From IMG/VR virus record IMGVR_UViG_3300030104_000578, positions 1 through 35,108 of that record: a DNA stretch of 35,108 nt; one strand, written 5' to 3'. A model generated the notes under the pieces. That model was given only the letters and a program-made list of their open reading frames with translations, ran no database searches and was not told the DNA's origin. The position numbers and the translations under genes were made by a program. Origin of the DNA: a virus. Numbering within the stretch: position 1 is the stretch's first letter; each line of letters opens with the position of its first letter. Of this stretch, positions 7,780 to 16,993 are shown piece after piece.

Positions 7780-10613
7780 TACGCCCCCGGCCCAACGCTT
7801 CTAAGTCCTCTAGCTTCGTCCCTCGCCTTAGCGGGGTCAGTGGGGAGGAGCTTCATTTCATAGTAATCGCCAGCAGTGGGGACCTTCGGGGTCATCCAGT
7901 TTTCGAGAGCCTCAATAGCTTCGTCATACAGGTCGCCGTCTTCAGGCCCGGTCCTGCTTTTCTGAAGCTCTTCAATAAGAATTTTCATCTGCGCCTTCAG
8001 CTTAGCTTTGGTTTCGACAAAGATTTTTTCTAGCTGCTCAGGAGACTTGGCTTCGACATCGACGAATCGGTTTATGTACTCAACAGTCTGTCCATCAAGA
8101 CCATTAGGATCTTTTCGGGGATCATAGTCAAACACGGAAGTGTTTCCTCGGAACTCGATTCCGGGTTTAAGGATTCCCATGTCCATTCGGTATCCGATAA
8201 AGACGTTGTCAGTTTCGTCCCCCGCCCCCATGGCTTCGTACCTACTAAGGAGTTCCCCACTTTCGGCAGCAAGGAAGTCAGCGATTGAGAAAGGCTCGAT
8301 ATCTCCCGCAGAGTCGCCAATAACGATTTGGATGTTCTTGCCGTCACCTACGTCCGGCAAGTATTCGATGGAGACCCCTAGTTCTTTAAGATTCAACAGG
8401 TTTGCCTGAACGTCTTCAGGAATAAGCGCATTCAGGCGGCCTTCTAGAAGAGCAGTCACGATGACTCCGGGGTCCCCTGAGGATGACTCGTTCACCAGCA
8501 CTCGGGCTACAGGAAGAGTTTCCTGAGGAGGAAGCCGATCCGCCGGGTACCTTCGGTTGCCCATTTTTTCAGTGTCTTTTTCATACTCTTTAATGACCCT
8601 CGTCAACGCTTCTTCAGGAGTCGTGGGTCGCCCTCTAGATTGATCAAGGACGTACCGAGCGTGGGCCATGTCTCGCAGCCTGACCCTGTCGAACTCGCTG
8701 TAAGGCTTCAGTAGCGTATCTCTAGCATCTACGCCTTCCCCGTCAGTGTTCGTGAAGTAACTGCGGATCCTTGAATAGCCTTCAGCCACCATCGCCTGAT
8801 AGCCTGCTCTGCCTCTGAAGTCTGCAATCACTGATGCAGCCTGTTCTACTGTAACCTTGTCCTCTCCGGTCGCCATCGATTGGGCAACGGTGTACAACAT
8901 CCGTGCCTCAGCGTCGTTTTTGAACACCTGAGATCGAAGACTGGGGGTCATCAAAGACAGACCTTCAAAAGTGCTTTCAAAGTTAGTCACCCACGCGGTC
9001 CTCATCGACTCGTACATGACCTGCTCTTCTTCGGTAAGTTTCCGGCCATCGTTGATTGCTTCTAGAATCCTGACTTGCTCTCGGCTTTGGGGATTGATCT
9101 TCAGTCCGCTGGTAAACAACTGAGCCTCAGCACGAGTTATGTTGCCGTGTCCATTAGCGACCTTTGCGATCGCTGCGTGTTCAGTCGCGCCTTGGTCCAT
9201 GAACGTCTGCTTTTCTGCTGACCGGCTCTTAGAAATAGCACGTGCTTCTATCTCTGAGAGACTTACGGATTTAGTCCGTTGACTTGGCTGAAGCTCAGAA
9301 TCGGATGATCGAATATCGACTGTCCAACCTCCGTCCTCTCCTTTACGGTAGGGCTGGGACACGCTGAAGCCTTCAGGCAGGCTATCAACGATGCTTTCAT
9401 ATATGAGGCCAGTACCGTTTGTATCGATCAAGTTTTGGCGCATCATGCCTGCCGCAGGACCCGCTTTAAAAAGCGATACCGCTGAGGAGTCTGAAATAAC
9501 ATCCACAGTGCTTACGACTACGTTGGCTAACGCTTCAGAAGCCGTCATCCCGCCTCGGTTAGTGTGTGCGATATTTGAGTCGATTCTTTTTTGGGCTTCT
9601 CCAAGACGCTGCTTTGCGTAAGGACCATACAACGGAGACCTGTTGTTTTTAGGTCCTGTCTGTACCTTCTTAAGAACTTCGACCGCCAGCGCAGCATACT
9701 CAGGCTCCTGCTCAGCCAGCTCAATGAGCGCATCAACAGTCAGCCGGTTCTTTGCCGAGTACGTCAGAGGCCATTTGTCAGGTCCGAACGCAGTAGCGTC
9801 GTCGTTAATGGCTCCTGAAGTCTGGTCAATAAGACCGCGTTTAATTGATTCCAGAGCTTCTTCTCTAGTGTTTCCCATGGCCGCTGCCGCAGACCGAGTC
9901 ATCATTCTAGGCTGGCTGGAGGCAGCGGACTGCATCATAGAGTACGCGCTCTTTACTCTGTCCTTGATTCCGACTGTGAAGCCCAACGTTGCTTCTTCCA
10001 AAGCCTTCTCGCCCACATACCGCTGCTGATCAACTTTGAACCGCTCTCGGTAGTTGTTCACGCCGTTGTTGAACGCTTTCATGGTCGCGTTCATGTCGCC
10101 GCCAGCGTTCGGCATTGACCTCATAAACGACGCGGATTCCGCAGAGAACCAGTTCAACGCTCCTTCAGTATCCCCAAATGCGGAGTTAGTCATTCGCATC
10201 TCAGGGATGATTGCGTCCGTCTTAGTCTGGAACTCTCTTGCCAACGCTTCTCCGTACGCCCGAGATCGTCCCTTCAGAATGTACGGATTCTCGCTGGGGT
10301 GAGCTTCTCCTGCTTCAACGAGCTTTGCGATGCTCTCGTTGTTCATGTTGAGCTGTTCTGCCAGCTCTTTGAACTTGTCGTATCCAGCCTGCTCCTGCTT
10401 CCCTTGTAGACGTTTCCATGAAAACGCGAGACCCGTCAATGAGTCGCTTAGTCCGCCAAAGGAAGACGACAGCTCGTCCGCAAGCTGGATCATCGGGTCG
10501 ATTGGCGCGATAGTCTGCTCAGGTGCGCCTGATGTTCCGTATTGAATCGTCGTGTCTACGGGGGCTGCCGTAACCTGCGGAGTAGGTGCCGATCTCTGTC
10601 TGTATTGGGACAT
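7779..10613 (-). CDS. Internal virion protein C (gp15-like ejection protein)
   Basis: A 944-residue, largely helical, soluble-looking protein following the gp14-like gene, with no signal peptide or clear membrane segments. Order, size (T7 gp15 is 747 residues) and the Gln/Ala/Glu-rich helical character support a gp15-like inner-core protein that is ejected with DNA and forms the periplasmic tube. The N-terminus has a proline/threonine-rich stretch, then DPMIQLADELSSSFGGLSD, a type of opening I associate with marine podophage internal core proteins. Start ATG 10613 overlaps the gp14-like stop (TGATG), and its Shine-Dalgarno GGAGGAGG lies inside the upstream gene's terminal Gly codons. Assignment is mainly positional. 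Confidence 0.75.
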   Translation of the reverse strand: MSQYRQRSAPTPQVTAAPVDTTIQYGTSGAPEQTIAPIDPMIQLADELSSSFGGLSDSLTGLAFSWKRLQGKQEQAGYDKFKELAEQLNMNNESIAKLVEAGEAHPSENPYILKGRSRAYGEALAREFQTKTDAIIPEMRMTNSAFGDTEGALNWFSAESASFMRSMPNAGGDMNATMKAFNNGVNNYRERFKVDQQRYVGEKALEEATLGFTVGIKDRVKSAYSMMQSAASSQPRMMTRSAAAAMGNTREEALESIKRGLIDQTSGAINDDATAFGPDKWPLTYSAKNRLTVDALIELAEQEPEYAALAVEVLKKVQTGPKNNRSPLYGPYAKQRLGEAQKRIDSNIAHTNRGGMTASEALANVVVSTVDVISDSSAVSLFKAGPAAGMMRQNLIDTNGTGLIYESIVDSLPEGFSVSQPYRKGEDGGWTVDIRSSDSELQPSQRTKSVSLSEIEARAISKSRSAEKQTFMDQGATEHAAIAKVANGHGNITRAEAQLFTSGLKINPQSREQVRILEAINDGRKLTEEEQVMYESMRTAWVTNFESTFEGLSLMTPSLRSQVFKNDAEARMLYTVAQSMATGEDKVTVEQAASVIADFRGRAGYQAMVAEGYSRIRSYFTNTDGEGVDARDTLLKPYSEFDRVRLRDMAHARYVLDQSRGRPTTPEEALTRVIKEYEKDTEKMGNRRYPADRLPPQETLPVARVLVNESSSGDPGVIVTALLEGRLNALIPEDVQANLLNLKELGVSIEYLPDVGDGKNIQIVIGDSAGDIEPFSIADFLAAESGELLSRYEAMGAGDETDNVFIGYRMDMGILKPGIEFRGNTSVFDYDPRKDPNGLDGQTVEYINRFVDVEAKSPEQLEKIFVETKAKLKAQMKILIEELQKSRTGPEDGDLYDEAIEALENWMTPKVPTAGDYYEMKLLPTDPAKARDEARGLRSVGPGA

Positions 10614-11323
10614 CAGTTACCTCCTCCGGGGAAAACGGCGTTTATGTATGCGTCTCCTGTAGAGTCTGCTGCCGCAGCGGCTGAAAGACGGTCTGGAGGA
10701 AGCTGCGCCCGATCTTCAGGCGTGTATAGGTCCATGTACGTTCCTGCCGCACCTGCCGCGACTGATCCGAGGCCGAAGATGAGAGACAGCGGGTTAGGTC
10801 CGGACGGAGCAGTACCAAGCGGAGCCATCGGGTCAGGGTACGACTGCTCAAGTGCGCTCTGTCCCTGAGCCACGATCCCTCGGACCTGCCTGTTTGCCTG
10901 TCGGATCTGCCCTTCGAGGTTTGTCCACACGACTTGCTGAGTCTCCGCGCCCAACCTTTGAGCCTCGTTCTGCAAGGCCCTGACCGTGTTTCCTGACATC
11001 TCATCCCTCGCCACCGCAATCGTCGAAGACGCGCCTCTTGCGTACCTTGCAGACTTCTCTACTTCGGTCATCGCTGCTTGCCTCATCTGGTTCACTCGCT
11101 CCATCATCGCGTTCGTCTTGTCAGTCGTAGATGCTTGGATAGCCGCCGCTTGCCGAAGGTAACGCTCGTTCTTCCAGTTCATCATCCGGATCTTGAAGTC
11201 GTTGTCACGCTTTACTTGTTCGGCAGCTTGACCTGCGGCAGCCTGCTGCCCCATGAAGTTCATGCCAAGTGCCCCCGCAGCGGCTACTCCTCCGACAATC
11301 GCAATCGTTGTGGGTTCACACAT
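10613..11323 (-). CDS. Internal virion protein B (gp14-like)
   Basis: A 236-residue protein (T7 gp14 is 196). The N-terminus is a hydrophobic Ala/Gly-rich segment (IAIVGGVAAAGALGMNFMG) followed by a long Gln/Ala/Arg-rich amphipathic helix to about residue 150, then a Pro/Gly-rich tail with a second Ala/Gly hydrophobic patch (LIFGLGSVAAGAAGTYMD). Small hydrophobic N-terminus plus long helix is the standard look of gp14 ejection proteins, which form the outer-membrane pore. ATG 11323 overlaps the preceding gene by 8 nt with Shine-Dalgarno AGGAGA. Confidence 0.8.
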   Translation of the reverse strand: MCEPTTIAIVGGVAAAGALGMNFMGQQAAAGQAAEQVKRDNDFKIRMMNWKNERYLRQAAAIQASTTDKTNAMMERVNQMRQAAMTEVEKSARYARGASSTIAVARDEMSGNTVRALQNEAQRLGAETQQVVWTNLEGQIRQANRQVRGIVAQGQSALEQSYPDPMAPLGTAPSGPNPLSLIFGLGSVAAGAAGTYMDLYTPEDRAQLPPDRLSAAAAADSTGDAYINAVFPGGGN

Positions 11324-11798
11324 GGCTTCTCCTGTTTTTGTTGATCAAAGCGAACTCGTAAAACGGCATTCCCTCAGGGCCGAACGGGCGTTCTCTAATA
11401 AATGTAAATCCTAACCACTTCACAAACTTGACATGCAGCTCGTTACGCACGTCCATCAAGTTAAACACCATGTCATACGGTGTCATCAGTCTCGGAAGGA
11501 TGTTCTTGCAGAGTCTTAAGAACGCGGTTGGGTGGCGTTCAATCTCTTCCGTACCTAACAGCCAGATACTGCCGAAGTCTGGGATAAGCTCCACGGGAGA
11601 GGTTCCAAGCATCGCAATAGGAAGATCGTCCGCCGTCATCGTGAAGCAGCTAGGCATACTTAGTTCCATCGCATTTGACAGGGCTAAGTACGGATCTACG
11701 GTTCCCGTAGCCTCTATCTCAGAAAGGTCCGCAGGCCGCATATCCGCCGCGATAATCTCTATATCAACGCCTTCTGCTGGTCTGATATCCAGTGACAT
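11316..11798 (-). CDS. Internal virion protein A-like (gp13-like, DUF2833)
   Basis: A 160-residue protein between tail tube B and the gp14-like gene, the position of T7 gene 13 (138 residues). The family is DUF2833. The C-terminal part (FLRLCKNILPRLMT, NELHVKFVKWLGFTFIRE) has the character of a GNAT acetyltransferase-like fold, as is typical for this family. T7 gp13 is needed for morphogenesis rather than being a proven enzyme, so catalysis should not be assumed. Start ATG 11798 overlaps the tail tube B stop (TAATG). Confidence 0.75.
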   Translation of the reverse strand: MSLDIRPAEGVDIEIIAADMRPADLSEIEATGTVDPYLALSNAMELSMPSCFTMTADDLPIAMLGTSPVELIPDFGSIWLLGTEEIERHPTAFLRLCKNILPRLMTPYDMVFNLMDVRNELHVKFVKWLGFTFIRERPFGPEGMPFYEFALINKNRRSHV

Positions 11799-14650
11799 TA
11801 GAACCTCTGGGATGCACGGTTGGTGTAGTAAGACTCAAACTCAACTGACTGAATGTTACTAGGCAACGGTGTAGGGTTCAATATCTCGATCTTTACCGCG
11901 TCTGATTGAGCGAACACGGGGAACCTAAAGTCTCCAGTTTCCGCAGGTACGCTGCCAAGGAACGCTCCCGCGTTCAGAAACCGTCCAGAGAACGGGTACG
12001 TCGAAGTAGTCCCGTCATCGCCTCCGACAATAGGAGTTATTTGAACTGTGAACGACGCGGTCTCGTCAAACACGACAGTCATGTACCTGACTTGATGCCT
12101 TCCTGAGACAATAGCCCTCGCTCCGCCCCCTGACGTGTCCTTAAGGATCGGCTTAGTAAGCTCGCATCTCATCGTGTACGACTTACCGATGTAATATATG
12201 TCCCCGCTAGACGGCTTTTCAGCAATTGTCACATATCCGGGGTCAACAACGATAGGCGACTCAATCGTCGAGACTACTTCGCCGTCCTGAGAGACGACGG
12301 TCATGACCTCGCCTGCTCCAATGGTGTACTTCGGCGTTCCCGTCCTGCCGTCGTCAGTAAGCTGCAAGTCCCACCCGGCTCGTGACGTGTTGTACATGCC
12401 GTTGACCGCAGCTTCTATCTGCTCTGGAGTGCTGCCCAGAGTCCCTAGACTTACCTTCACTCTACGGTCCAGACACGTGACGTACGTAACGTCGTCGTCT
12501 GTCAGTCCGGTCTGGAGGTCCATACGCTCAATGAACGACTTGGTCCCTCTCTGCATGACGATGTACAGCGCGTTCTCGACAAAGTGAATGTCTATAACGG
12601 TGCAGTCGTCAAACGTAAACTTGCACCACGCTGACTGAGCGCGTTGATTGCCCGCGTTGAAGTACTTGTAGATGTAGATCGTGTCCGTAGTAGCCCCCGG
12701 CTTACGGGCAAGTACGGCCAGTATGTCCTCGTGAGTGGACACGGTCAGCTTCTTGACCTCACCCTCAATGTACCGAGGGGCCTGAGAGGACGCTTCAACA
12801 GCGTCAAACTGAATGTCATTCTCTCCGGTCTTGAAGAACTCTCTGATGCCGCTGAACGTCCCCCGGTTAAACGCGAAGAACAGCGAGCGTCCTGCGGGAA
12901 CAGGGTCAACACCGACAGTCACGTCGTAGTTAGTGACTTGGTTAATGATCGCAGTACGGGGGCTTAGGCCGCCTTCGCCTCTGAGAGCAAACTGCGTCCG
13001 TTCAGAGAACAGGATCAGGCGGTCACTAAAAGCCTGAGCTTCTTTAAGCTCGTTAACTTCAGATCCGCCGACAGCCAAGTCAATCACCGAAGTGTCGAGA
13101 AGCTGAGCCACAGTAAGCCGGAAGAAGTTGAAGAACTGAGCCGCTTCACTAAGGATGACGTTCTCACCGCTGAGCAGCGCAAGCCTGTTTCTGTAAAACG
13201 CGATGTTGCTGATCTTATTGCCCGAGAATGTCGGGAACGGGTTAGTAAGGTCGTCCCCGGATTCGCGGTCGGCAAACTTAAACGGACTGTAATCAGAGCC
13301 TAGAGCTGACGTGTAGCTGTTATCCGACTCACTTGTCCGTATATCCGGAGTAGTGCCGTCAGCCCTTTTCACGAGGAACGTTCCGTCTGCCTGCCTGATC
13401 AGAATATGAGGCATCGTGTTGTAGTTCCATCGGAACCTAAGGCCGGGTCCAACGGTCTCTACCCAGACACCTTTGGCAAAGTCGCCGGATCCGTTCGTCT
13501 CAAACTTCACGTAGTAGTCGTCAATATCGTCATCGGGGTTGCCAATCACTTTGACGATAAACCCGTTCTTGCAGACATTCGGCAGTTCACTGAACTCTTG
13601 AACGCTGTCTTTGATGACCCCTACACCATTGCCGCCAAAAGAGTCTTCCGCTGTCAACGTAAAGTCGATAGCCGAGCCACCGGGAAACAGTGGTCCGTTC
13701 GACTTAGCCTTCAGGAAGATGACACTGCCGGACACGCCTGCGTCAACGATTGCGGCTTCTGTTCCGGAACCATCAGTGTCACCCAGCAAAGCGTTCAGTC
13801 CGCCAAACGTGTTACTACCAATAGCCACGGTTTCCGGAGACCCTCCGTTAGCCCCCTTCTTGACGTGAAGCGTCACTCCCAGCTCGTTTTGCAGCTTCTC
13901 CGTCGTATTGATGTCCATGTCAGGAATCACCGCATTCGTGCCGTTTACTAAGATGTTTGCGATCTGCTTGGTTGACGGAGGAGAGGTCTCGTAAGCGTAT
14001 TGTTTGTCATCAGCAGCGTCGGAGGGATCGATATCCTTGACAACAGGCTTGTGCCTCAGCTCTACGAAAGCGTCATGCTCTGCCCCGTCATACCCCACAT
14101 ACTTCAACGTAACTCTGTACGTCGCGCCTGCTCCGTTTTCTCGAATCCAGACAAACCCTTCGTACTCTAGATCCGAGGTCGAACGAGAGTACGGAGTGTT
14201 CACCGTGAGGTCCTGCTGTACGACGATGTCCTTATTCAAGATGAACGTGACATCAGCAATCGTGACGGCTCTGAAGCTGTCCTGAGGAGTAGAAGACCTC
14301 AAGTATGCGTCAGGACCCAAGTCGTATTTGACGATCTTAGCGTCCCCCGTAGTCAGGTCAGTCACGTGGACGCCCGCCGTAGCGGACGACCGATCCTTTT
14401 CGATAGAGACCATGAACTCTTCGGTGCTGTCCCTAGTCACGACGTGCGTAAACGCGGACGACACATTGACGGACGATCCTCCGTCGCTTTTGATCTCACC
14501 TACGTGGTTCGTAGGAGGACGCTTGACCAACCCCCCGACTAGATATGGCACTCCGTTGTCAATAGCCTCAAGCTGATTTGGAAGCCTTTGAGAGTCGGGC
14601 TGTTGAGATACGCCTCCAGCAAAGTTAGGTACTGACGTATTGACCAGCAT
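11798..14650 (-). CDS. Tail tubular protein B (gp12-like nozzle)
   Basis: The N-terminus (VPNFAGGVSQQPDSQRLPNQ, then EAIDNGVPYLVGGLVKRPPT) is the hallmark opening of T7 gp12 homologues, which form the hexameric tail nozzle below the gatekeeper ring. At 950 residues it is longer than T7 gp12 (794); a conserved internal stretch around ISNIAFYRNRLALLSGENV and ILSEAAQFFNFF is also typical. The extra length is probably inserted beta domains. ATG 14650 overlaps the tail tube A stop (TAATG) once the tail tube A frame is corrected. The gene is intact. Confidence 0.95.
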   Translation of the reverse strand: MLVNTSVPNFAGGVSQQPDSQRLPNQLEAIDNGVPYLVGGLVKRPPTNHVGEIKSDGGSSVNVSSAFTHVVTRDSTEEFMVSIEKDRSSATAGVHVTDLTTGDAKIVKYDLGPDAYLRSSTPQDSFRAVTIADVTFILNKDIVVQQDLTVNTPYSRSTSDLEYEGFVWIRENGAGATYRVTLKYVGYDGAEHDAFVELRHKPVVKDIDPSDAADDKQYAYETSPPSTKQIANILVNGTNAVIPDMDINTTEKLQNELGVTLHVKKGANGGSPETVAIGSNTFGGLNALLGDTDGSGTEAAIVDAGVSGSVIFLKAKSNGPLFPGGSAIDFTLTAEDSFGGNGVGVIKDSVQEFSELPNVCKNGFIVKVIGNPDDDIDDYYVKFETNGSGDFAKGVWVETVGPGLRFRWNYNTMPHILIRQADGTFLVKRADGTTPDIRTSESDNSYTSALGSDYSPFKFADRESGDDLTNPFPTFSGNKISNIAFYRNRLALLSGENVILSEAAQFFNFFRLTVAQLLDTSVIDLAVGGSEVNELKEAQAFSDRLILFSERTQFALRGEGGLSPRTAIINQVTNYDVTVGVDPVPAGRSLFFAFNRGTFSGIREFFKTGENDIQFDAVEASSQAPRYIEGEVKKLTVSTHEDILAVLARKPGATTDTIYIYKYFNAGNQRAQSAWCKFTFDDCTVIDIHFVENALYIVMQRGTKSFIERMDLQTGLTDDDVTYVTCLDRRVKVSLGTLGSTPEQIEAAVNGMYNTSRAGWDLQLTDDGRTGTPKYTIGAGEVMTVVSQDGEVVSTIESPIVVDPGYVTIAEKPSSGDIYYIGKSYTMRCELTKPILKDTSGGGARAIVSGRHQVRYMTVVFDETASFTVQITPIVGGDDGTTSTYPFSGRFLNAGAFLGSVPAETGDFRFPVFAQSDAVKIEILNPTPLPSNIQSVEFESYYTNRASQRF

Positions 14651-15251
14651 TAAGTAGTCCTCGTACGGATTGCGTCAGGACGTGCGACGATCCTGTACAT
14701 GTCGTAGTGGTCAAAGATGCTGTGGTCAGCCGTATCTGACTGGAACTCCTTGAGCAGGGCCAGAGCGCGATACTCGTCCTGCTGTGAGAACCGACCATCC
14801 GATCTTGGAAGATACGGGCGGATCGGACAGTGACGTAGTTCTTGAACGGCTCTGGAAGCTCGTCCCAGTCAAACAAGTACGTGACAGTAGCTTTTACGTC
14901 GCTCGTAAACTCGTACGTATTGTCCTTGCGATCAAACAGCTTGTTACCTCGCTGAGTGATGTCTCTTTCGTCGTAGCTCGTTCCGACAGAAGTGATGTCG
15001 ATGTCGATACGAACAACGTTGTCGCCTACAAGGATCTCCTTGGTGTTGGAGTCCGGGCTAAACGACACGTCTCTCTGAGTGTTGAAGTGCCAGCCGTGAG
15101 TCTGGATCTCTCGGTTTACTTCCTTAAGGATGTTACGAGCAATCGCAGCGTCCGCGTTCTTCTGGGCATCCAGAGAGTTGATGGGAGGCTCTCCGACAGC
15201 CGAGAGCATCGTGTTGACTGCTTCAAGTTCAGTGGCTCTGTTAAGTGCCAT
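14650..15251 (-). CDS. Tail tubular protein A (gp11-like gatekeeper), frameshifted as sequenced
   Basis: The start is ATG 15251 (MALNRATELEAVNTMLSAVG) with Shine-Dalgarno GGAGG six nt upstream; the opening and the NREIQTHGWHFNT segment are characteristic of gp11 homologues. The first frame runs well to RIFQDRMVGS and then degenerates into Ser/Thr/Arg-rich sequence ending at 14625. The other frame restores a sensible end (QQDEYRALALLKEFQSDTAD, ending RPDAIRTRTT) and stops at TAA 14650-14652, overlapping the next ATG. One nucleotide is missing, or two are extra, near 14781-14788. The corrected protein is about 200 residues, against 196 in T7. There is no obvious slippery heptamer, so a sequencing or assembly indel or a real mutation is more likely than programmed frameshifting. 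Confidence 0.85.
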
Positions 15252-15270
15252 AGGTTCCTCCCAAAGTATG

Positions 15271-15306
15271 AAAAAGGGGCCGCCCCTGCAAAGCAAGGAC
15301 GACCCC
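15271..15306 (-). terminator. Rho-independent terminator after the capsid gene
   Basis: On the minus strand GGGGTCGTCC (15306-15297) pairs with GGGCGGCCCC (15285-15276) to give a 10-bp stem including two G-U pairs and an 11-nt loop, followed directly by TTTTT (15275-15271). It lies between the capsid and tail tube A genes, the position of the late terminator in T7, where incomplete termination raises capsid transcript levels over downstream genes. Confidence 0.9.
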
Positions 15307-15344
15307 CGAATGGAGACTCATGTCTACCAGTGTAGCAGAATCAA

Positions 15345-16472
15345 TCAGGTGTCGCACTCGATTTCGATGCAGGCCTCTGCACGAAGGACACCGTGGCCCA
15401 TAGCGTACTTAGCCATGATCAGCGTACCGAGGCGATCCATGTAGTACTCAGACTCCATGGACAGATCCATCAGCTTCACCGTACCGACAGCTTCCGTCTG
15501 GAAGACGCAGCCGACAGTATCTCTGAAGTCACCGTCGTAACCCGCATCCGCAACACCTGACACATCGTTGTTGACCGCAGGGTCAGTTGAGATGGCATAG
15601 GTCTGCAAAGTCGGGACGTGGTTGGACTTGAGAATGCGGATGCCGTAAGCCGAGACGATAACACCGGAAGCAATGGAGCCATTGCCGTCGTTGCCGTAGT
15701 CACGGTTAAGCGCATCGTTCTGCTCAGTGACCAGCTTGTAATACTGAGTCGGCGGAAGCAGGCAGTAACGCCCTTCTGAGGGGACGTTCTTTTCATCAAG
15801 AACCTCGGCTGCCGTAGCAAGTCCGTCCAAGATGTGTGCGCCAGTACAGGTCGTCGTAGTAATGTCAGCTACGCCCTGAACAATCTCGTTACCCGCTGCC
15901 GTAGCGTCACCCAAGTTGATCTTACAACCGCCGTACGTCTGACGACCGCCATTCGCAATCGAGTTACCGAAACGGTCAGTAGTGTTACGCGCACCACCAA
16001 TCACGGTCTGAATCAGGTTGCGGTCGGCGGTATAGGCCAACTGTCGCCCGATTTCGGTCGAATAAATGGACCGAACCTCATAGTGATTTTTTGCTTCATC
16101 GATATCCGCGAGGAATGCCGAGGAAGTGAGGACACCGTCGATTGCGATCGTGACCTCAGAGTGAGGCATGTTCGACAGGTACTTGTTCGTACCCGTGAGG
16201 TTGTTGGCACTGCCGTCATCCTCACCTGCAATAGTCTGGTGGAACAGCGATTCACCGGGAGTGTGGTAAGCAGCCGCCGCAACGCCCGTAGTCGGGAACT
16301 GCGCGGACTTACCACTGGTGATCGTACGAACACGATGCAGAGGCATCATGATATTGGACTCTTCAAAAGTGGTGAGAACCTCGCCACTGAAGACCTTCAG
16401 GAACAGGGCATCAACGTCATTTGCAAGGTCAATCTGACCGAGACGTGATGGCTGTGCGCCAAATCCGGGCAT
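15345..16472 (-). CDS. Major capsid protein (gp10-like)
   Basis: A 375-residue HK97-fold capsid protein of the T7 gp10 type (T7 gp10A is 345). Recognisable features are the loop segment FSGEVLTTFEESNIM, HRVRTITSGKSAQFPTTG, and LTSSAFLADIDEAKNHYEVR followed by ADRNLIQTVI. It follows the scaffold and small-protein cassette and precedes a strong terminator. ATG 16472 has a very good Shine-Dalgarno (AAGGAGG, 16487-16481), but that site lies in one arm of an 11-bp inverted repeat in the leader, suggesting translational control. No frameshift product or fused domain is apparent. Confidence 0.95.
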   Translation of the reverse strand: MPGFGAQPSRLGQIDLANDVDALFLKVFSGEVLTTFEESNIMMPLHRVRTITSGKSAQFPTTGVAAAAYHTPGESLFHQTIAGEDDGSANNLTGTNKYLSNMPHSEVTIAIDGVLTSSAFLADIDEAKNHYEVRSIYSTEIGRQLAYTADRNLIQTVIGGARNTTDRFGNSIANGGRQTYGGCKINLGDATAAGNEIVQGVADITTTTCTGAHILDGLATAAEVLDEKNVPSEGRYCLLPPTQYYKLVTEQNDALNRDYGNDGNGSIASGVIVSAYGIRILKSNHVPTLQTYAISTDPAVNNDVSGVADAGYDGDFRDTVGCVFQTEAVGTVKLMDLSMESEYYMDRLGTLIMAKYAMGHGVLRAEACIEIECDT

Positions 16473-16598
16473 TGTATTGCCCTCCTTAGTTAAAAGTTTT
16501 GATTAGAGACAACAATGTGATGGCTGTCTCGGTAACTAAGGAGTCTCAGTTATCCACCGCAGCAGGCCGGGAACCATCGTTCCTCGACATGCCATCAC
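16473..16598 (-). promoter_or_regulatory. Capsid leader with hairpin covering the Shine-Dalgarno
   Basis: CTCCTTAGTTA (minus strand, 16543-16533) is perfectly complementary to TAACTAAGGAG (16492-16482), which contains the capsid ribosome-binding site. Between the arms an inner GAGAC/GTCTC pair (16530-16526 with 16510-16506) can nest. The folded form hides the Shine-Dalgarno. No U-run follows, so it is not a terminator. It is the largest gene-free stretch in the otherwise overlapping structural operon. A late phage promoter would be expected here but I could not identify one by eye. Confidence 0.7.
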
Positions 16599-16847
16599 TT
16601 ACCAAGCACGACACGACCAGTATCTGGCCGAAAACTTGTCCTTGGCAGTAGAGCATTTGTGACGCGCACGGAAAGACTTCCGCCGCGCCGGGTTACTTTT
16701 CTTGATAGTCATGTTCGCATCGCCGAACCGGATGATCTTTTCTTTACCACCCTTGCAGGCTTTGACGACAGACTTCTTGCCGCCCTGCACAGATCTTCTC
16801 GGCTTGTTACAGGGCATGTTCTTCTTGCCGATGCGCCGCTTAGCCAC
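16599..16847 (-). CDS. Small basic Cys-containing protein, conserved aquatic-phage type (DUF5872-like)
   Basis: An 82-residue, very basic protein with the signature KIIRFGDANMTIKKSNPARR followed by KSFRARHKCSTAKDKFSARYWSC, which I recognise from many marine podophages and related phages where it is usually left hypothetical. Four cysteines could bind zinc. Start is GTG 16847, overlapping the preceding TAG (TAGTG). It lies just upstream of the capsid gene within a small-gene cassette, suggesting a virion or assembly role. The function is unknown and the family name is from memory. Confidence 0.75.
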   Translation of the reverse strand: MAKRRIGKKNMPCNKPRRSVQGGKKSVVKACKGGKEKIIRFGDANMTIKKSNPARRKSFRARHKCSTAKDKFSARYWSCRAW

Positions 16848-16993
16848 TACTTCTTCCCTTTAGTAGGCTTCTCATGGCCGTACCCCTTGCCCTTTAGTTC
16901 AAGGTGTTTCTTCATCGTGGTCGCCTTAACAGCCTTCCCCGCTTTAGAGTACATCATGTGGGGAGTGAACTTTTTTCCTATTTTCTTAGCCAT
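16847..16993 (-). CDS. Small basic hypothetical protein
   Basis: A 48-residue protein starting MAKKIGKKFTPHMMYSKAGK, rich in Lys and Gly throughout. Start ATG 16993 overlaps the TAA of the upstream membrane protein gene (TAATG), and its stop overlaps the next start, so it is translated as part of a tightly coupled cassette. A longer in-frame extension exists upstream, but its sequence is the antisense-like Cys/Arg-rich shadow of the neighbouring gene. Function unknown; similar short Lys-rich proteins occur near the capsid gene of aquatic podophages. Confidence 0.65.
   Translation of the reverse strand: MAKKIGKKFTPHMMYSKAGKAVKATTMKKHLELKGKGYGHEKPTKGKK

Noticed and set aside
14625-15296. Tail tube A as one uninterrupted 223-codon gene
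   Set aside because: The last part of that frame lacks family character, and the first 15 codons precede the ribosome-binding site; the shifted frame gives the expected C-terminus and stop-start overlap.
16473-16598. Capsid leader hairpin as a terminator
   Set aside because: The distal arm is followed by GGCAATACAATG, with no T-run, and one arm is the ribosome-binding site.
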